Shown: positions 30,060-41,280, counted from the stretch's first letter. The stretch: 64,000 bases of DNA from Candidatus Arsenophonus triatominarum (GCF_001640365.1 NZ_LWMI01000006.1:124001-188000), one strand, 5' to 3'. Numbers and translations are program-made. The notes: generated by a model from the sequence alone, not told the origin.

Positions 30060-30940
30060 TAGCTAGGCGACTTAATTTTGATTACAGCATATGTATTAAA
30101 AACAGGTCATCGATAGTGCATCCTGTTTCCATCTTTTTACGTTTAGCTTGAGACCATTTATGTTCTATAGGATTTAAATCTGGTGAATACACAGGCAAAT
30201 ATTCTATCTGGTGTCCTGCGTTTATAATTGCCTGTTCAATATTCTTACCTTTGTGAAAGCTAGCGTTGTCCATAAAAATAACAGAATTTTCAGGAAGTTC
30301 TGGGAGCAATATTTTTGTGATCCAAACATAAAAAACATCACGATTAATATTGCAATCAAATAATCCGATAGCAAAAAGGGTTGTTCCCAATAAAGCGCCA
30401 ATAACATTTGTTCTTCCCTTAGCACCCCAGTTTTTCAGGCCAAAACAACGGTGACCTTTTGGGGAATAGCCGTGAGTTCGTGGAGTGTCATGTGAAAAAC
30501 CACTTTCATCAATAAAAACAACAGATTTATCTTTTTTTTCATACTGTTGTCTTTTTTGCTGATGTGCCAGCCTGTCGCTTTCGTTGGTTTTTGGATGGAA
30601 TAGAGTTTTTTTTATAGGTTAATCCCAGCTTTTTAAGGGATTGCCAAATAGTCTTTTTACAAACACCGAATCGCTCTGCCCGTTCCTTTTGGTAAGCATC
30701 TGGATACTGTTCCACATCTTTTGCTAAAGCATTTTTATCGAGCTTCCTCTTACGTGGCGTTGAATTTTTTGGCTCTGGTCGTTTAAGCCAACGTACTAAA
30801 GACGCTTTTCCAATACGGAATTGTTTCGCAGTTTCTCGAATTGTTAAACCTTCGGCTTTCCTTACAGATATTACTTTACGTCGAAAATCAATTGTATAAC
30901 TCATAACACACCTTGTAATCAAAATTAAGTCGCCTAGCTA
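30060..30940 (-). mobile_element. IS630 family element, copy 4
   Basis: 881 bp; TA at 30058-30059 and 30941-30942. The right flank is not IS701-like sequence, so the host element was cut after insertion. Confidence 0.92.
30082..30904 (-). CDS. IS630 transposase, copy 4, frame interrupted at A8
   Basis: Same protein as at 22556-23377 but with eight A (T at 30606-30613), which splits it into N-terminal and DDE frames. Other motifs are unchanged. Confidence 0.75.
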
Positions 30941-31136
30941 TATCGATGGGGTTGATGCCAACTCAGTAGCATTTTAGTGTGGCAGAATGACTTTTACTCA
31001 ATTTGCCACAGCGTATTAAATGACATTGAGAGAATAATAGTGTTAGCAGATATCGCATAATTTTGAGGTAGTTGATAGCGGTGAAAGGTGGCTGTCTAAT
31101 AACGTTGATTTAATTAAACTTTTTGAAAAAGACTGG

Positions 31137-31401
31137 TTAATCGTCTTCAAGTTTATGATGAAAAAATTGAATAATTGCTATTGCCTGCTCTTCATCTGGA
31201 CCGGTTACTTCAATATCGATATAACTACCTTGTTCTGAGTCTAACATCAACATTGCTATAACACTATCTGCTTGAGCTTCTATATTATGGCAATTGCGCA
31301 ACAGCACCGAAGATTCAAATTGTTGGATTAGTTCACAGAGCATCATTGCTGGCCTGCATACCCTGTTGATTTTTTATAATAATGCGGTGATAGACAGTCA
31401 T
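31137..31401 (-). pseudogene. ptsO: Nitrogen PTS phosphocarrier NPr, frameshifted
   Basis: The minus strand from the ATG at 31401, which overlaps the rapZ stop (ATGA), reads [18 protein letters not shown] and stops at a TGA. The other frame continues the family as MLCELIQQFESSVLLRNCHN and SVIAMLMLDSEQGSYIDIEV to 31137. A few bases are missing around the GMHARPA phosphorylation motif, and the phosphoacceptor His is read as Gln (GMQAS). NPr normally passes phosphate from EI-Ntr to PtsN. A 69-residue internal start exists but would lack the active site. Confidence 0.85.
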
Positions 31402-32252
31402 GACTTTCTCTTTTCTAACGTCCGATGACGCGACTGAACATTTTTGCCTCTAGAACGAAAGTAATCAGCCAGTTGTTCGGCAACATAAACTGAACGGTGT
31501 TTACCTCCGGTACAACCGATAGCAATCGTCAAATAGCTACGGTTATTAGATTCTAACATGGGTAACCATAATTCAAGATAACTACGTGTTTGATAGATAA
31601 AGTTATGCACTTCGGTGTGTCGGTCAAGAAAGGCAGCAACAGGACGATCGAGAGCTGTCATAGGACGTAATTTAGGATCCCAATGTGGGTTAGGTAAAAA
31701 ACGGACATCAAACACATAATCTGCATCGATCGGAATACCATGTTTAAAGCCAAAGGATTCGAAAACCATGGTCAATTCACGTTCCCGTTTACCTAATAAA
31801 CGTGCTCTAAGCATTTCAGCCAGTTCATGTACTGACATTTCAGAGGTGTCGATAACTAAATCTGCTCGTGAGCGGAGTGGCTCTAATAGATCATTTTCCT
31901 CATCAATAGCATTTTCTAATGATAAATTTTTATTGGAGAGTGGATGTAAACGGCGTGTATCACTATATCTTCTGATCAGCGTATTACGATCTGCATCAAG
32001 AAAAAGTAATTGTGGGGAAAAACTAGCAGGTAGATTTTTTAACGCATTTTCGAAAATTGTTGGGTTGTCTGGCATATTACGAACATCAATACTCACGGCC
32101 GCAGAAGTTTGTCGTTCAGCAAGTGAATTTGCCAATTCTGGCAGTAAAATAACGGGCAGATTGTCAACACAATAAAAACCCATATCCTCCAGTGCCCGTA
32201 GAGCAACTGATTTACCTGAACCAGAACGGCCACTGACTATCATCAGCACCAT
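31398..32252 (-). CDS. rapZ: RNase adapter protein RapZ
   Basis: 284 residues, as in E. coli. RapZ senses glucosamine-6-phosphate and brings the small RNA GlmZ to RNase E, controlling GlmS. The N-terminal Walker A is SGRSGSGKS (about 7-15), and the C-terminal domain has [16 protein letters not shown]; the basic tail [18 protein letters not shown] is the RNA-binding end. It lies between ptsN and the ptsO pseudogene as in other Enterobacterales and appears intact. Confidence 0.95.
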   Translation of the reverse strand: MVLMIVSGRSGSGKSVALRALEDMGFYCVDNLPVILLPELANSLAERQTSAAVSIDVRNMPDNPTIFENALKNLPASFSPQLLFLDADRNTLIRRYSDTRRLHPLSNKNLSLENAIDEENDLLEPLRSRADLVIDTSEMSVHELAEMLRARLLGKRERELTMVFESFGFKHGIPIDADYVFDVRFLPNPHWDPKLRPMTALDRPVAAFLDRHTEVHNFIYQTRSYLELWLPMLESNNRSYLTIAIGCTGGKHRSVYVAEQLADYFRSRGKNVQSRHRTLEKRKS

Positions 32253-32319
32253 GAGTCATACCCCTTAAGTTTCTTCACAATGAAAAATCATTATTTAGCT
32301 TAGATTTTTTAGAAACCAG

Positions 32320-32787
32320 TTATTCAGTAATGATTTTATAGAGTTCATCATTACTTTGCGCAGCGCGTAAACGACGACATAGGTTCTTATCAGCTAACCG
32401 TTTGGCAATTAAAGAGAGAGTATGTAAATGTGTTTTACATTGCTCTGAAGGAACTAATAATGCAAACAGTAAATCGACTGACTGATTATCAATGGCATCA
32501 AAAGCAATAGGTTCACCTAAATGGAGAAAAACACCAACTGCGTCGGATGAATTGCTTTCATTTAATTTGCCATGTGGGATTGCAATACCTCCACCGATAC
32601 CGGTTGTGCCGACTTTTTCACGGGTTAATAATGAGTCAAAAACGACACTTTCAGGTACATTCAGTGCAATTGCAGCAACTTCACTAATAATTTCTAGTGC
32701 TCGTTTTTTACTCGTACAAAGTACATTATTTAGTGTACATGATGGTGTTAATACCGAGCTTAATGATAATTTTTTTTCACTGTTCAT
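32320..32787 (-). CDS. ptsN: Nitrogen regulatory EIIA-Ntr protein
   Basis: 155 residues, PTS EIIA type 2 fold. GIAIPHGKLN holds the phosphorylated His (residue 72; His73 in E. coli). Unphosphorylated PtsN controls potassium transport and KdpD. With ptsO broken, PtsN probably stays unphosphorylated unless another carrier acts. It sits in the usual rpoN-hpf-ptsN-rapZ order. Confidence 0.95.
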   Translation of the reverse strand: MNSEKKLSLSSVLTPSCTLNNVLCTSKKRALEIISEVAAIALNVPESVVFDSLLTREKVGTTGIGGGIAIPHGKLNESNSSDAVGVFLHLGEPIAFDAIDNQSVDLLFALLVPSEQCKTHLHTLSLIAKRLADKNLCRRLRAAQSNDELYKIITE

Positions 32788-32910
32788 TGAATTTATTCAC
32801 TTAGGGCAATTATACCAGATATCCATAATGAATATCTGGTATGAACGATACGAGCATCGATAATCTACATTATTTAGTGTCATAGTGCCCTTGTTGTTTA
32901 ATAACACAGA

Positions 32911-33198
32911 TTAATGTTGTTTCAATTTTTCTTTGTATTTAGTAAGCTGGCGCGCCATTTTTTCTACCATGGCATCAATTGCCGCATACATATCATCTTC
33001 TTGAGCAGAAGCATGTAGTTCTGCTCCATTCACTTTCGCCGTTGCCTCAGCAATTTGATTAAATTTCTGTACTTTTAAAATTACATGAATAGCATTGATA
33101 TGGTCAAAATATTGTTCAAGTTTTGAACACTTTTCTTCCGCGGTTTGGCGTAATGCTTCCGTAATTTTAATATTTTGGCCAGTAATTTGAAATTCCAT
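32911..33198 (-). CDS. hpf: Ribosome hibernation promoting factor
   Basis: 95 residues, the short HPF form. MEFQITGQNIKITEALR, the basic EKCSKLEQYF region and DMYAAIDAMVEKMARQLTKYKEK match the family. It binds the 30S decoding centre and stabilises 100S ribosomes in stationary phase. It lies 22 bases after rpoN, consistent with co-transcription. Confidence 0.95.
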   Translation of the reverse strand: MEFQITGQNIKITEALRQTAEEKCSKLEQYFDHINAIHVILKVQKFNQIAEATAKVNGAELHASAQEDDMYAAIDAMVEKMARQLTKYKEKLKQH

Positions 33199-33220
33199 AG
33201 TATCTTCCTTCTCAGTTAAT

Positions 33221-34660
33221 TCAAATCAGTTTTTTACGCTGATTCGAGGGTGGAATGGATAGAGACTCTCGATATTTAGCAACTGTACGACGAGCAATTT
33301 GAATACCCTGTTCTGCTAGTATGCTTGTTAATTTGTTATCACTCAAGGGTTTTACAGGGTTCTCTGTCGCAATAAGTTTTTTTACTAGCGCGCGTATAGC
33401 GATAGAAGAGGCTTCTCCTCCGGTATCAGTGTTGACATGGCTAGAAAAAAAGTATTTCAGTTCAAAGATACCTCTTGGACTATGTAGATATTTTTGCGAT
33501 GTGACACGGGAAATCGTCGATTCGTGCATATCAACCTGATAAGCAATATCCGCTAGTACCATAGGTTTCATATGCTCTTCACCATATTCAAAAAACTGTT
33601 GTTGATTTTCAACAATACATTGGGCAACTTTTAATAAAGTTTCATTACGACTTTCTAAACTTTTTATTAACCATTTCGCATCTTGTAAGTTGTTACGGAT
33701 GAATTGATTATCTTTTTCATTATCAGAGTATTTACCTAGAGAAGCATAATGTTGATTGATTTTTAAGCGTGGAATGTTTTCAGTATTTAGAGCTACTTGC
33801 CAGTCATTATCTATTTTGCGAACCAGAGCATCGGGGACAATATATTGTGGTTCATTAGTTTGAATGATTTGCCCAGGTTTAGGATCTAATCGTTGGATCA
33901 TATCGATAACTTCTTTCAAGGCCGTTTCTTTTAATTTGGTTTTTCGGCTAAGTTGCCGAAAATCACGATTGCCAAGTAATTCTAAATGGTCGTTAATTAT
34001 TAGTTTAGCTTCTTTTAAAAAAGGAGTCTCGCGAGGTAACGCGGATAACTGAATTAGTAAGCAGTCTTTTAAATTTTTGGCTGCGACGCCGATCGGATCG
34101 AAGTGCTGGATCCGTTTTAATACAATTTCAACTTCTTCCTGGGTAATATTTGCTAGGGCTAAACCCGCGTAAATATCTTCAATAGTGGTGCTTAAATAGC
34201 CGGAATCGTCCACAGCATCAATAATGGCGGTGGCAATTGCGGCATCTATTTCAGTAAAAGGTGTTAATGATGCTTGCCAGGATAAATAATCTTGCAACGT
34301 TTGCAATGTTTCTCCTTGGTAGATAGGAAAATCATTGTCACTAAAATTATTGGTTAGAGTTGGATAGTTATCTGAGGGATAAATTTCTTCCCAATTAGTA
34401 TCTAAAGGTAATTCGCCTGGCACATCATTTTGTTCGATGGCGTCAAAACTATCTAGTGCCGCTGGTTCGTTATCATTAATATCTGATGCTTCAATTTCCT
34501 GGTAGAGGTCATCTTGTTCAAGTAAAGGATTGCTTTCAAGAGCTTGCTGAATTTCGTGTTGAAGTTCTAATGTTGAAAGTTGCAACAAACGAATAGCTTG
34601 TTGTAGCTGTGGTGTCATCGCCAACTGCTGACTGAGTCGGAGTTGCAAACTCTGTTTCAT
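33221..34660 (-). CDS. rpoN: RNA polymerase sigma-54 factor
   Basis: 479 residues (477 in E. coli). The N-terminal Gln/Leu-rich activator-binding region ([23 protein letters not shown]) is followed by an acidic linker, the core-binding domain, a helix-turn-helix ([20 protein letters not shown]) and the RpoN box ([15 protein letters not shown]). All domains are present, which is notable in such a decayed genome. It follows lptB in the conserved order. Confidence 0.96.
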   Translation of the reverse strand: MKQSLQLRLSQQLAMTPQLQQAIRLLQLSTLELQHEIQQALESNPLLEQDDLYQEIEASDINDNEPAALDSFDAIEQNDVPGELPLDTNWEEIYPSDNYPTLTNNFSDNDFPIYQGETLQTLQDYLSWQASLTPFTEIDAAIATAIIDAVDDSGYLSTTIEDIYAGLALANITQEEVEIVLKRIQHFDPIGVAAKNLKDCLLIQLSALPRETPFLKEAKLIINDHLELLGNRDFRQLSRKTKLKETALKEVIDMIQRLDPKPGQIIQTNEPQYIVPDALVRKIDNDWQVALNTENIPRLKINQHYASLGKYSDNEKDNQFIRNNLQDAKWLIKSLESRNETLLKVAQCIVENQQQFFEYGEEHMKPMVLADIAYQVDMHESTISRVTSQKYLHSPRGIFELKYFFSSHVNTDTGGEASSIAIRALVKKLIATENPVKPLSDNKLTSILAEQGIQIARRTVAKYRESLSIPPSNQRKKLI

Positions 34661-34725
34661 AAAATTGGCTTAGTCTCCTTGGGAATAACATAATAAAAAA
34701 ATTTACCAACTTTAATTAGTCACGG

Positions 34726-35451
34726 TTAGAGGCGGAAACCGTCTCCCAAATAGACGCGTTTGACTTGTTCATTTTCTAAAATCGCTTTAGGAGTTCCATG
34801 AGCGATAAGATGACCTTGACTGACAATGTAAGCACGTTCACAGACATCTAATGTCTCTCTCACATTGTGATCGGTTATTAATACGCCTAAACCATAATCT
34901 CTCAAGTGTTGGATTATTTTTTTTATATCTAATACTGAAATCGGATCAACACCGGCAAAAGGTTCATCTAAAAGAATAAATTTAGGATCAGCCGCTAATG
35001 CCCGGGCTATTTCTACACGGCGACGCTCCCCGCCAGAAAGTGATTGACCGAGGTTATTTCGCAAATGAGTAATACTAAACTCTTCCATCAATTCTTCGGC
35101 ACGTTGCTGTTTTTCTTCGAATGTTAAATCTTTACGAATTTCTAATACAGCCATCAGATTATCGTAAACGTTTAGCCGGCGAAATATTGAGGCTTCTTGT
35201 GGTAAATAGCCTATTCCCCTACGAGCCCGTTCGTGAAGCGGCAGTAAACTAATATCTTCATCGTCGATAGCAATTTTTCCAGTATCACGAGGAACGATAC
35301 CAACTACCATATAGAAGGTTGTCGTTTTACCTGCACCGTTTGGTCCCAATAAACCAACGATTTCACCTGAACTGACCTCCAGGCTGACGTCTTCAACAAC
35401 CTTACGGTTTTTGTATGTTTTTGCCAAATGTTTCGCAGTTAATTTCGCCAT
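34726..35451 (-). CDS. lptB: LPS export ABC transporter ATPase LptB
   Basis: 241 residues, as in E. coli. Walker [10 protein letters not shown], signature [15 protein letters not shown], Walker [13 protein letters not shown] and the switch histidine in ITDHNVRET are all visible. It powers LPS extraction by LptFG on the cytoplasmic side. Its start lies 6 bases after the lptA stop, in the kdsD-kdsC-lptC-lptA-lptB run. Confidence 0.97.
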   Translation of the reverse strand: MAKLTAKHLAKTYKNRKVVEDVSLEVSSGEIVGLLGPNGAGKTTTFYMVVGIVPRDTGKIAIDDEDISLLPLHERARRGIGYLPQEASIFRRLNVYDNLMAVLEIRKDLTFEEKQQRAEELMEEFSITHLRNNLGQSLSGGERRRVEIARALAADPKFILLDEPFAGVDPISVLDIKKIIQHLRDYGLGVLITDHNVRETLDVCERAYIVSQGHLIAHGTPKAILENEQVKRVYLGDGFRL

Positions 35452-35457
35452 TTTTTA

Positions 35458-36012
35458 TTATTTACTCTTACTATTATTTGTACTTTTTACCCCAGGGCCT
35501 TTTTCTTGTAATTGGGAAGGTAACAGTGTGGTCGTTACTCGTTTCCCTTTATCACTAAATGCTTCCATTTGTTGGGTTGGGACTAAATAGGTAATTTTGT
35601 CACCTTTAATATTGCTATCTAGTTGTTCAAGGTAGGCATTACCTGTTAGGATAACCAGCTCTTTCTCCATTTCATAACGTATTTTATCGCTGTGACCTTT
35701 GATCGGTTTACCATCATCTTGTAATTGATAGAAATTGGCTGGCGTACCATAGGCTTCGACAACCATCTTTTTGGCATCGCCGTTCGGACGAGTGACAACG
35801 ACTTTATCAGCTCGAACATCTATAGAACCTTGTTTTATGACAACATTTTCTGTAAATGTGGTAATATTTTTTTCTAAATCAAGTGACTGTTTAACTGAAT
35901 CAATCTGAATGGGTTGTTGAGAATCACTTCTCAGCGCTATTGCTGGCAAGCTTAATATGAATATTGAACTAGTCAATGCTACATTAATGAAGATCTTTTT
36001 TGCCAATATCAT
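35458..36012 (-). CDS. lptA: LPS transport periplasmic protein LptA
   Basis: 184 residues from the ATG at 36012. That start gives a signal peptide (MILAKKIFINVALTSSIFIL to about IALR), an AAGGAAA site upstream and a 4-base gap to lptC; a longer frame would overlap lptC by 65 bases. The OstA/LptA jellyroll is recognisable in VTFTENVV-like repeats, DKVVVTRPNGD and NAYLEQLDSNIKGDKITYL. LptA forms the periplasmic bridge for LPS. Confidence 0.95.
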   Translation of the reverse strand: MILAKKIFINVALTSSIFILSLPAIALRSDSQQPIQIDSVKQSLDLEKNITTFTENVVIKQGSIDVRADKVVVTRPNGDAKKMVVEAYGTPANFYQLQDDGKPIKGHSDKIRYEMEKELVILTGNAYLEQLDSNIKGDKITYLVPTQQMEAFSDKGKRVTTTLLPSQLQEKGPGVKSTNNSKSK

Positions 36013-36016
36013 TATT

Positions 36017-36607
36017 TTAGTTGTTTCCTTCGGGAGCTGTTTGCTTATTGGGGATTTCATAATAGGTTTTGACATCTTCAATTAACTCTGCGGTATGCGT
36101 TCTCATATTACCGCGCATTTTCATACCCACTGATCGTAAACCGATACCAATTACTGTGACTTTATCATCAGATGAAACATCCTGGGTAATTAGGTTAACG
36201 ATGGCATTTTCCGTCAAAATTTTTTGTAAATCTGAAGTTGGATTTAAGTTATTTACTTGAACATTACCATATAAATAGAGCATGTTGTCGTTTGTTAATT
36301 TGGCTTTATTGGCGCGTACGGCCCAAGTGGGGATACTTTTTGTGTCATAAGTTGTTAATACTGGATTAATAAACCAGCTGGTTTTATTACTCGAAAAGTG
36401 GTGTGTCTCATCCATTATCAGTTTATAGGCCAATTTACCCATTGGATCATAGACATGGGTAATGGCATTACCAGTTTGATAATTTGGTTGGCTGTTATCA
36501 ACCATAGCGGGTGCTTTTGATTGATTAAAATCAGCTAAGTTCCAGCCAATAAGCGCTAAAACAATTAGTGTTAATATAATGTTAAGCCAAAACTTAAATT
36601 TGCTCAT
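36017..36607 (-). CDS. lptC: LPS export protein LptC
   Basis: 196 residues: one N-terminal membrane anchor (FWLNIILTLIVLALIGWNLA) and a periplasmic LptA-like domain. It links LptBFG to LptA. It is about as long as E. coli LptC (191) and ends 4 bases before lptA. Confidence 0.94.
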   Translation of the reverse strand: MSKFKFWLNIILTLIVLALIGWNLADFNQSKAPAMVDNSQPNYQTGNAITHVYDPMGKLAYKLIMDETHHFSSNKTSWFINPVLTTYDTKSIPTWAVRANKAKLTNDNMLYLYGNVQVNNLNPTSDLQKILTENAIVNLITQDVSSDDKVTVIGIGLRSVGMKMRGNMRTHTAELIEDVKTYYEIPNKQTAPEGNN

Positions 36608-36624
36608 CGTTGTTTCATTTTTGC

Positions 36625-37188
36625 CTATATTGATAAACCTTGGGCATTTTCTATCTTATCTTGAGCAAGCAGAATCAGATCACAAATTTCACGTACCGCA
36701 CCTTTGCCGCCTACTTGATATGTAACATAATGCGCTTTACTTAACAACATTGGATGCGCGTCAGCTACAGCAACCGAAAGCCCTATCTGCGACATGACAG
36801 GCCAGTCAATTAAATCATCACCAATATAAGCAATCTGTTGAGGTTGGAGTTTTAATCGGGTTATCAGATCATTATAAGCTAATTTTTTTTCACTTTGCCC
36901 TTGGTAAAAATAATTAATACCGAGTGTTTTGGCACGATCTTTCAATAACTTAGCTTTACGTCCAGTAATAATGGCAACTTCAATTGCAGAGGTCAGTAAA
37001 CAACGGATACCATAACCATCTTTTACATTGAATGCTTTTAGTTCTTCACCATTATTCCCCATATAAATTAAGCCATCTGTCATGACACCATCAACATCAC
37101 AAATTAGTAATTTTATAAGACGTGCTTTTTCAACGATATGTTGGTCTATTGGGCCATAACAGGTTGTTATTTTATTACCATTATTCAT
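36625..37188 (-). CDS. kdsC: 3-deoxy-D-manno-octulosonate 8-phosphate phosphatase
   Basis: 187 residues of the short HAD phosphatase type. LLICDVDGVMTDG holds the catalytic aspartates, AIITGRKAKLL the motif II region, and AYIGDDLIDWPVM the metal-binding acidic pair. It makes free Kdo for lipid A core synthesis. The ATG follows the kdsD stop by 16 bases. Confidence 0.95.
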   Translation of the reverse strand: MNNGNKITTCYGPIDQHIVEKARLIKLLICDVDGVMTDGLIYMGNNGEELKAFNVKDGYGIRCLLTSAIEVAIITGRKAKLLKDRAKTLGINYFYQGQSEKKLAYNDLITRLKLQPQQIAYIGDDLIDWPVMSQIGLSVAVADAHPMLLSKAHYVTYQVGGKGAVREICDLILLAQDKIENAQGLSI

Positions 37189-37204
37189 GTATTATTTCCA
37201 ATAA

Positions 37205-38173
37205 TTATATGATGCCAGCTTGCAAAAGATCATGCAGATGAATAACACCAATAAGTGTATCTGCTTTTGCCACCAGTAAGGAAGTAATATGGTGTTGTTG
37301 CATCAAATTTAAGGCGTCAACCGCTAGCATATCGGGTTTTACCCTAATACCACCGGCTGTCATTACATCGGTAATTTTGGCATTATTTAAGTCAATATTC
37401 ATTGCAAAGACGCGTCGTAAGTCACCATCGGTAAAAATACCTTCAATTTGCATTTCTTCATTACAAATCACAACCATACCTAGTTTTTTGCGAGTAATTT
37501 CCACTAATGCTTGCTGTAATGTTGCCTGTTTCATGACATTTGGAATATTTTTCCTGGTATGCATTAGGTCACTCACTCTTAATAAAAGTTTGCGTCCCAA
37601 TGTGCCACCTGGATGAGAAAGTGCAAAATCTTCAGCGGTAAAACCCCGCGCTTCAAGTAAAGCGACCGCAATCGCATCTCCCATAACTAACATCGCTGTT
37701 GTGCTTGTTGTTGGCGCTAGACCTAATGGACAAGCTTCCTGCGGTACTTTGATACAAAGGTGAAAATCTGTCGCTTTTCCCATGCTACTAGCAGGGTTTT
37801 TTGTCATACAAATTAGCGCAATATGTTGGCGTTTTAACACTGGAATGAGTGCTAATATTTCATTTGACTCACCGGAGTTAGAAATAGCCAGAACAATATC
37901 TTGACTACTAATCATGCCTAAATCACCATGACTGGCTTCTCCTGGATGGACAAAAAAAGCCGGTGTTCCTGTACTGGCTAATGTGGCTGCAATTTTACGG
38001 CCAATATGGCCTGATTTACCCATCCCCATAACAACGACTTTGCCAGTACATTTAAAAATCAGTTCACAAGCTTGGTTAAAATCATCATTGATATATTGCT
38101 CCAAATTGGCAAGCCCGCTACGTTCAATCTCCAATACCTTCTTCGCTGTTTTTTGAAAATCAATTTCAGACAT
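37205..38173 (-). CDS. kdsD: D-arabinose 5-phosphate isomerase
   Basis: 322 residues: a SIS sugar isomerase domain (GMGKSGHIGRKIAATLASTG, HPGEASHGDLGMI, SNSGESNEI) and two CBS domains (about 205-322). It converts ribulose 5-phosphate to arabinose 5-phosphate, the Kdo precursor. In E. coli yrbG lies upstream; here no such gene exists, and kdsD is first in its operon, diverging from mlaF. Confidence 0.95.
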   Translation of the reverse strand: MSEIDFQKTAKKVLEIERSGLANLEQYINDDFNQACELIFKCTGKVVVMGMGKSGHIGRKIAATLASTGTPAFFVHPGEASHGDLGMISSQDIVLAISNSGESNEILALIPVLKRQHIALICMTKNPASSMGKATDFHLCIKVPQEACPLGLAPTTSTTAMLVMGDAIAVALLEARGFTAEDFALSHPGGTLGRKLLLRVSDLMHTRKNIPNVMKQATLQQALVEITRKKLGMVVICNEEMQIEGIFTDGDLRRVFAMNIDLNNAKITDVMTAGGIRVKPDMLAVDALNLMQQHHITSLLVAKADTLIGVIHLHDLLQAGII

Positions 38174-38479
38174 TTTTATTCCCCAATTTGATATAAGTAA
38201 TTTAATTATATGGGTTAATAGATCTTTAGAAGACTCGTTTTTTCATATCACTCGCTTTGTATTACTGTCATCAATATATTATCCGTACGTTGTATTATTA
38301 GAAAAAATAGCATTTTTCACTATGATAACATTTGAAAATTTGTTTATTGTGACGATGTAATGAAAAAAAGTAAAATTGGCAATAATATTGATAGCGAATA
38401 TATGCTAGTTTTTAGGTAATATGTTCCATACTGAGTAAATATACTTAAATGATAATTAGACAGAAAGGCTATTATTGTC
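38174..38479. other. Divergent intergenic region kdsD / mlaF
   Basis: 306 AT-rich bases that must hold both promoters. In E. coli yrbG lies here; I see no remnant of it, no good hairpin and no repeat. An AGAAAGG ribosome site for mlaF lies at 38462-38468. Confidence 0.5.
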
Positions 38480-39283
38480 ATGAAGAAGTCTGTAGGTAAT
38501 ATCGTAGAAATCAAAGATATGTCTTTTATTCGGGGTCAACGGCTGATTTTTACCGATATGAGCTTGACGATCCCCAGGGGAAAAATTACGGCAATCATGG
38601 GGCCATCAGGTATTGGAAAAACAACTTTGCTACGTTTGATTGGTGGACAATTACAGCCAGATAAGGGAGAAATTTGGTTTGATGGTGTTAATATTCCAAC
38701 ACTATCACGCGCGGAACTTTATGCTGCTCGCAAGAAAATGAGTATGTTGTTTCAGTCTGGTGCCTTGTTTACTGATATGAATGTTTTTGACAATGTTGCT
38801 TTCCCTTTACGTGAGCACACTGTTTTAGCAGCAGAAATTATTCGAACAGTGGTCATGATGAAACTAGAGGCAGTCGGGTTGAGAGGTGCGGCCAATCTTA
38901 TGCCGGCTGAACTATCAGGTGGTATGGCGCGACGAGCAGCATTGGCACGCGCTATTGCCCTTGATCCACAATTAATTCTATTTGATGAACCTTTTGTTGG
39001 GCAAGATCCGATAACCATGGGAGTTTTGGTTAAACTTATTGATGAACTTAATCATGCATTAGGTATTACTTGTATTACTGTTTCTCACGATGTGCCAGAA
39101 GTGTTGAGCATAGCGGATAAAGCTTATATTGTTGCAGAGCAACATGTTATTGCTGAAGGCACAGCGAAAGAATTGCAACAAAATAAGGATGCGCGGGTTA
39201 GGCAGTTTCTTGATGGTATAGCAGATGGTCCGGTACCATTTAAGTTTCCGGCAGGAAATTATGCAGCAGATTTATTAGGGTGA
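38480..39283 (+). CDS. mlaF: Phospholipid transport ATPase MlaF
   Basis: 267 residues (269 in E. coli). Walker [12 protein letters not shown], signature [16 protein letters not shown], Walker [14 protein letters not shown] and the His of TVSHDVPE are present. It energises the MlaFEDB complex that keeps outer-membrane lipid asymmetry. First gene of mlaFEDCB; mlaE follows 4 bases later. Confidence 0.96.
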   Translation: MKKSVGNIVEIKDMSFIRGQRLIFTDMSLTIPRGKITAIMGPSGIGKTTLLRLIGGQLQPDKGEIWFDGVNIPTLSRAELYAARKKMSMLFQSGALFTDMNVFDNVAFPLREHTVLAAEIIRTVVMMKLEAVGLRGAANLMPAELSGGMARRAALARAIALDPQLILFDEPFVGQDPITMGVLVKLIDELNHALGITCITVSHDVPEVLSIADKAYIVAEQHVIAEGTAKELQQNKDARVRQFLDGIADGPVPFKFPAGNYAADLLG

Positions 39284-39287
39284 TGGG

Positions 39288-40073
39288 ATGATACTAATTG
39301 ATACATTAGCCGCATTAGGCCATCGTTCACTAGCTATGGTGGCGACATTTGGTCGTGCTGGCTATTTGTTATGTCGGGCTTTATTTGGCAAACCTGAATT
39401 TGCAAAACAATGGCCATTATTAATAAAACAGCTCTACAATGTAGGAGTCTTATCTTTATTAATTATTGCTGTATCGGGATTATTCATTGGCATGGTACTT
39501 GGTTTACAAGGATATTTAGTCTTGACCATGTTTAGTGCTGAATCCAGTCTTGGCATGATGGTAGCTCTTTCTTTATTAAGGGAACTAGGGCCAGTGGTGA
39601 CCGCACTTTTATTTGCTGGTAGAGCAGGTTCTGCATTAACGGCAGAAATAGGATTGATGAAAGCAACAGAGCAGATCTCTAGTTTGGAAATGATGGCGGT
39701 TGATCCATTACGTCAAGTGATTGCGCCGCGTTTTTGGGCGGGACTGATCAGTATGCCATTACTGGCATTAATTTTTGTCGCCGTGGGCATATTAGGTGGT
39801 GCGCTAGTCGGTGTTGATTGGAAAGGAATTGATGAAGGTTTTTTTTGGTCATCGATGCAATCTGCTATTGAGTGGAAAAAGGATATTCTCAACTGTTTTA
39901 TTAAAAGTGTGGTATTCGCTTTTACGGTCAGCTGGATAGCTTTATTTAATGGTTATGATGCCATCCCAACATCGGAAGGGATAAGTCGTGCAACAACCAG
40001 AACCGTTGTTCATTCGTCATTAGCTGTGTTGGGTTTAGATTTTGTGCTTACTGCACTGATGTTTGGGAATTAA
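39288..40073 (+). CDS. mlaE: Phospholipid transport permease MlaE
   Basis: 261 residues with about five membrane spans and the MlaE signature [23 protein letters not shown] split over two segments. It forms the inner-membrane channel of the Mla system. The gene is separated by 3 bases from mlaD and is intact. Confidence 0.96.
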   Translation: MILIDTLAALGHRSLAMVATFGRAGYLLCRALFGKPEFAKQWPLLIKQLYNVGVLSLLIIAVSGLFIGMVLGLQGYLVLTMFSAESSLGMMVALSLLRELGPVVTALLFAGRAGSALTAEIGLMKATEQISSLEMMAVDPLRQVIAPRFWAGLISMPLLALIFVAVGILGGALVGVDWKGIDEGFFWSSMQSAIEWKKDILNCFIKSVVFAFTVSWIALFNGYDAIPTSEGISRATTRTVVHSSLAVLGLDFVLTALMFGN

Positions 40074-40076
40074 TTC

Positions 40077-40610
40077 ATGCAAAGTAAGAAAAGTGAAATT
40101 CTAGTTGGACTATTTGTTTTGATTGCATTAGCTGCAATTGTCTTTTTATGTTTAAAAGTTGCAGGTATTAAATCATTTGGTAATCAACCGACTTATAAAG
40201 TTACTGCTTCTTTTACCAATGTAGGCGGATTGAAAGTAAACTCGCCGGTAAAGATAGGTGGTGTGGTGGTTGGCCGAATAGTCGATATTATGTTGGATAA
40301 GAAAACTTATACACCACGTGTTACCTTAGCGATTTTTAGTCAATATGATAATATTCCTGACAACAGCTCATTGTCGATACTTACTGCGGGATTATTAGGT
40401 GAGCAGTTTTTAGCACTTAATGTGGGTTTTTATGATCCTGATATGGGAATTACCTTTCTTAAGGACGGTGGACGCATTGAAGATACTAAACCTGCCATAA
40501 TATTGGAAGATTTAATTGGGCAATTCTTATATAGAAGTGGCGATCCTAATCGTTCGAATAGAGCAAGCTCAGTTTCCGGAAATAACGAAAAATCTTCCAC
40601 GACACCATGA
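40077..40610 (+). CDS. mlaD: Phospholipid-binding MCE protein MlaD
   Basis: 177 residues: one N-terminal anchor ([23 protein letters not shown]) and one MCE domain ([25 protein letters not shown]). It forms the periplasmic hexameric ring over MlaE. The C-terminal tail is Ser/Asn-rich and slightly shorter than in E. coli (183). Confidence 0.95.
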   Translation: MQSKKSEILVGLFVLIALAAIVFLCLKVAGIKSFGNQPTYKVTASFTNVGGLKVNSPVKIGGVVVGRIVDIMLDKKTYTPRVTLAIFSQYDNIPDNSSLSILTAGLLGEQFLALNVGFYDPDMGITFLKDGGRIEDTKPAIILEDLIGQFLYRSGDPNRSNRASSVSGNNEKSSTTP

Positions 40611-40647
40611 TGAACAATCTAATATGATAAGAAAAGGAACCTATTTT

Positions 40648-41280
40648 ATGTTTAAACGTTTCTTAATAGTGGCTTTGTTAGTGGTTGCCCCGTTTGCGAT
40701 GGCGATAGATCAAACCAACCCATATAAACTGATGCAAGAAGCCGCTGCTAAAACTTTTACCCGCTTAAAAAACGAGCTGCCTATGATCCGGCAAAATCCA
40801 GATTACCTACGCAGGGTTGTTCGTGAAGAACTTATGCCTTATGTACAAATTAAGTATGCAGGAGCATTAGTCTTAGGATCTTATTATAGTAGTGCAACCC
40901 CGTCACAACGGGATGCTTATTTTCGGGCGATTGAAGCCTATTTGGAACAAGCTTATGGGCAAGCTTTGGCAATGTATCATGGGCAACAATATCAAATTGC
41001 GCCAGAACAACCACTGGGTGATAGGAATGTGGTTGCTATTCGGGTAACAATTGCCGATCCACAGGGCCGACCACCTGTACGTCTTGATTTTCAATGGCGT
41101 AAAAATAGCAAGACTGGCTATTGGCAGGCTTATGATATGATTACTGAAGGTGTTAGTTTAATTACAACTAAACAAAATGAATGGGCTAATATTTTACGTA
41201 CCAAAGGTATTGACGGCTTGACACAAGAGTTGCTCAGTAGTGCAAAAAATCCCATTACACTGGAAAATAAAAAATCATGA
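40648..41280 (+). CDS. mlaC: Periplasmic phospholipid shuttle MlaC
   Basis: 210 residues from the ATG at 40648, chosen because it begins a signal peptide ([19 protein letters not shown]) and has an AAAGGA site; a longer frame would overlap mlaD. Family regions [22 protein letters not shown] and [14 protein letters not shown] are present. MlaC carries lipids between MlaA and MlaD. Its stop overlaps the mlaB start (ATGA). Confidence 0.95.
   Translation: MFKRFLIVALLVVAPFAMAIDQTNPYKLMQEAAAKTFTRLKNELPMIRQNPDYLRRVVREELMPYVQIKYAGALVLGSYYSSATPSQRDAYFRAIEAYLEQAYGQALAMYHGQQYQIAPEQPLGDRNVVAIRVTIADPQGRPPVRLDFQWRKNSKTGYWQAYDMITEGVSLITTKQNEWANILRTKGIDGLTQELLSSAKNPITLENKKS

Noticed and set aside
30978-31010. 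Terminator for ptsO
   Set aside because: TGTGGCA/TGCCACA can pair, but the loop is 19 bases and there is no T-run on the minus strand, so it is too weak to annotate.
31137-31346. Intact 69-residue NPr
   Set aside because: The internal start omits the phosphorylation region; the true start at 31401 is in another frame, so it is a pseudogene.
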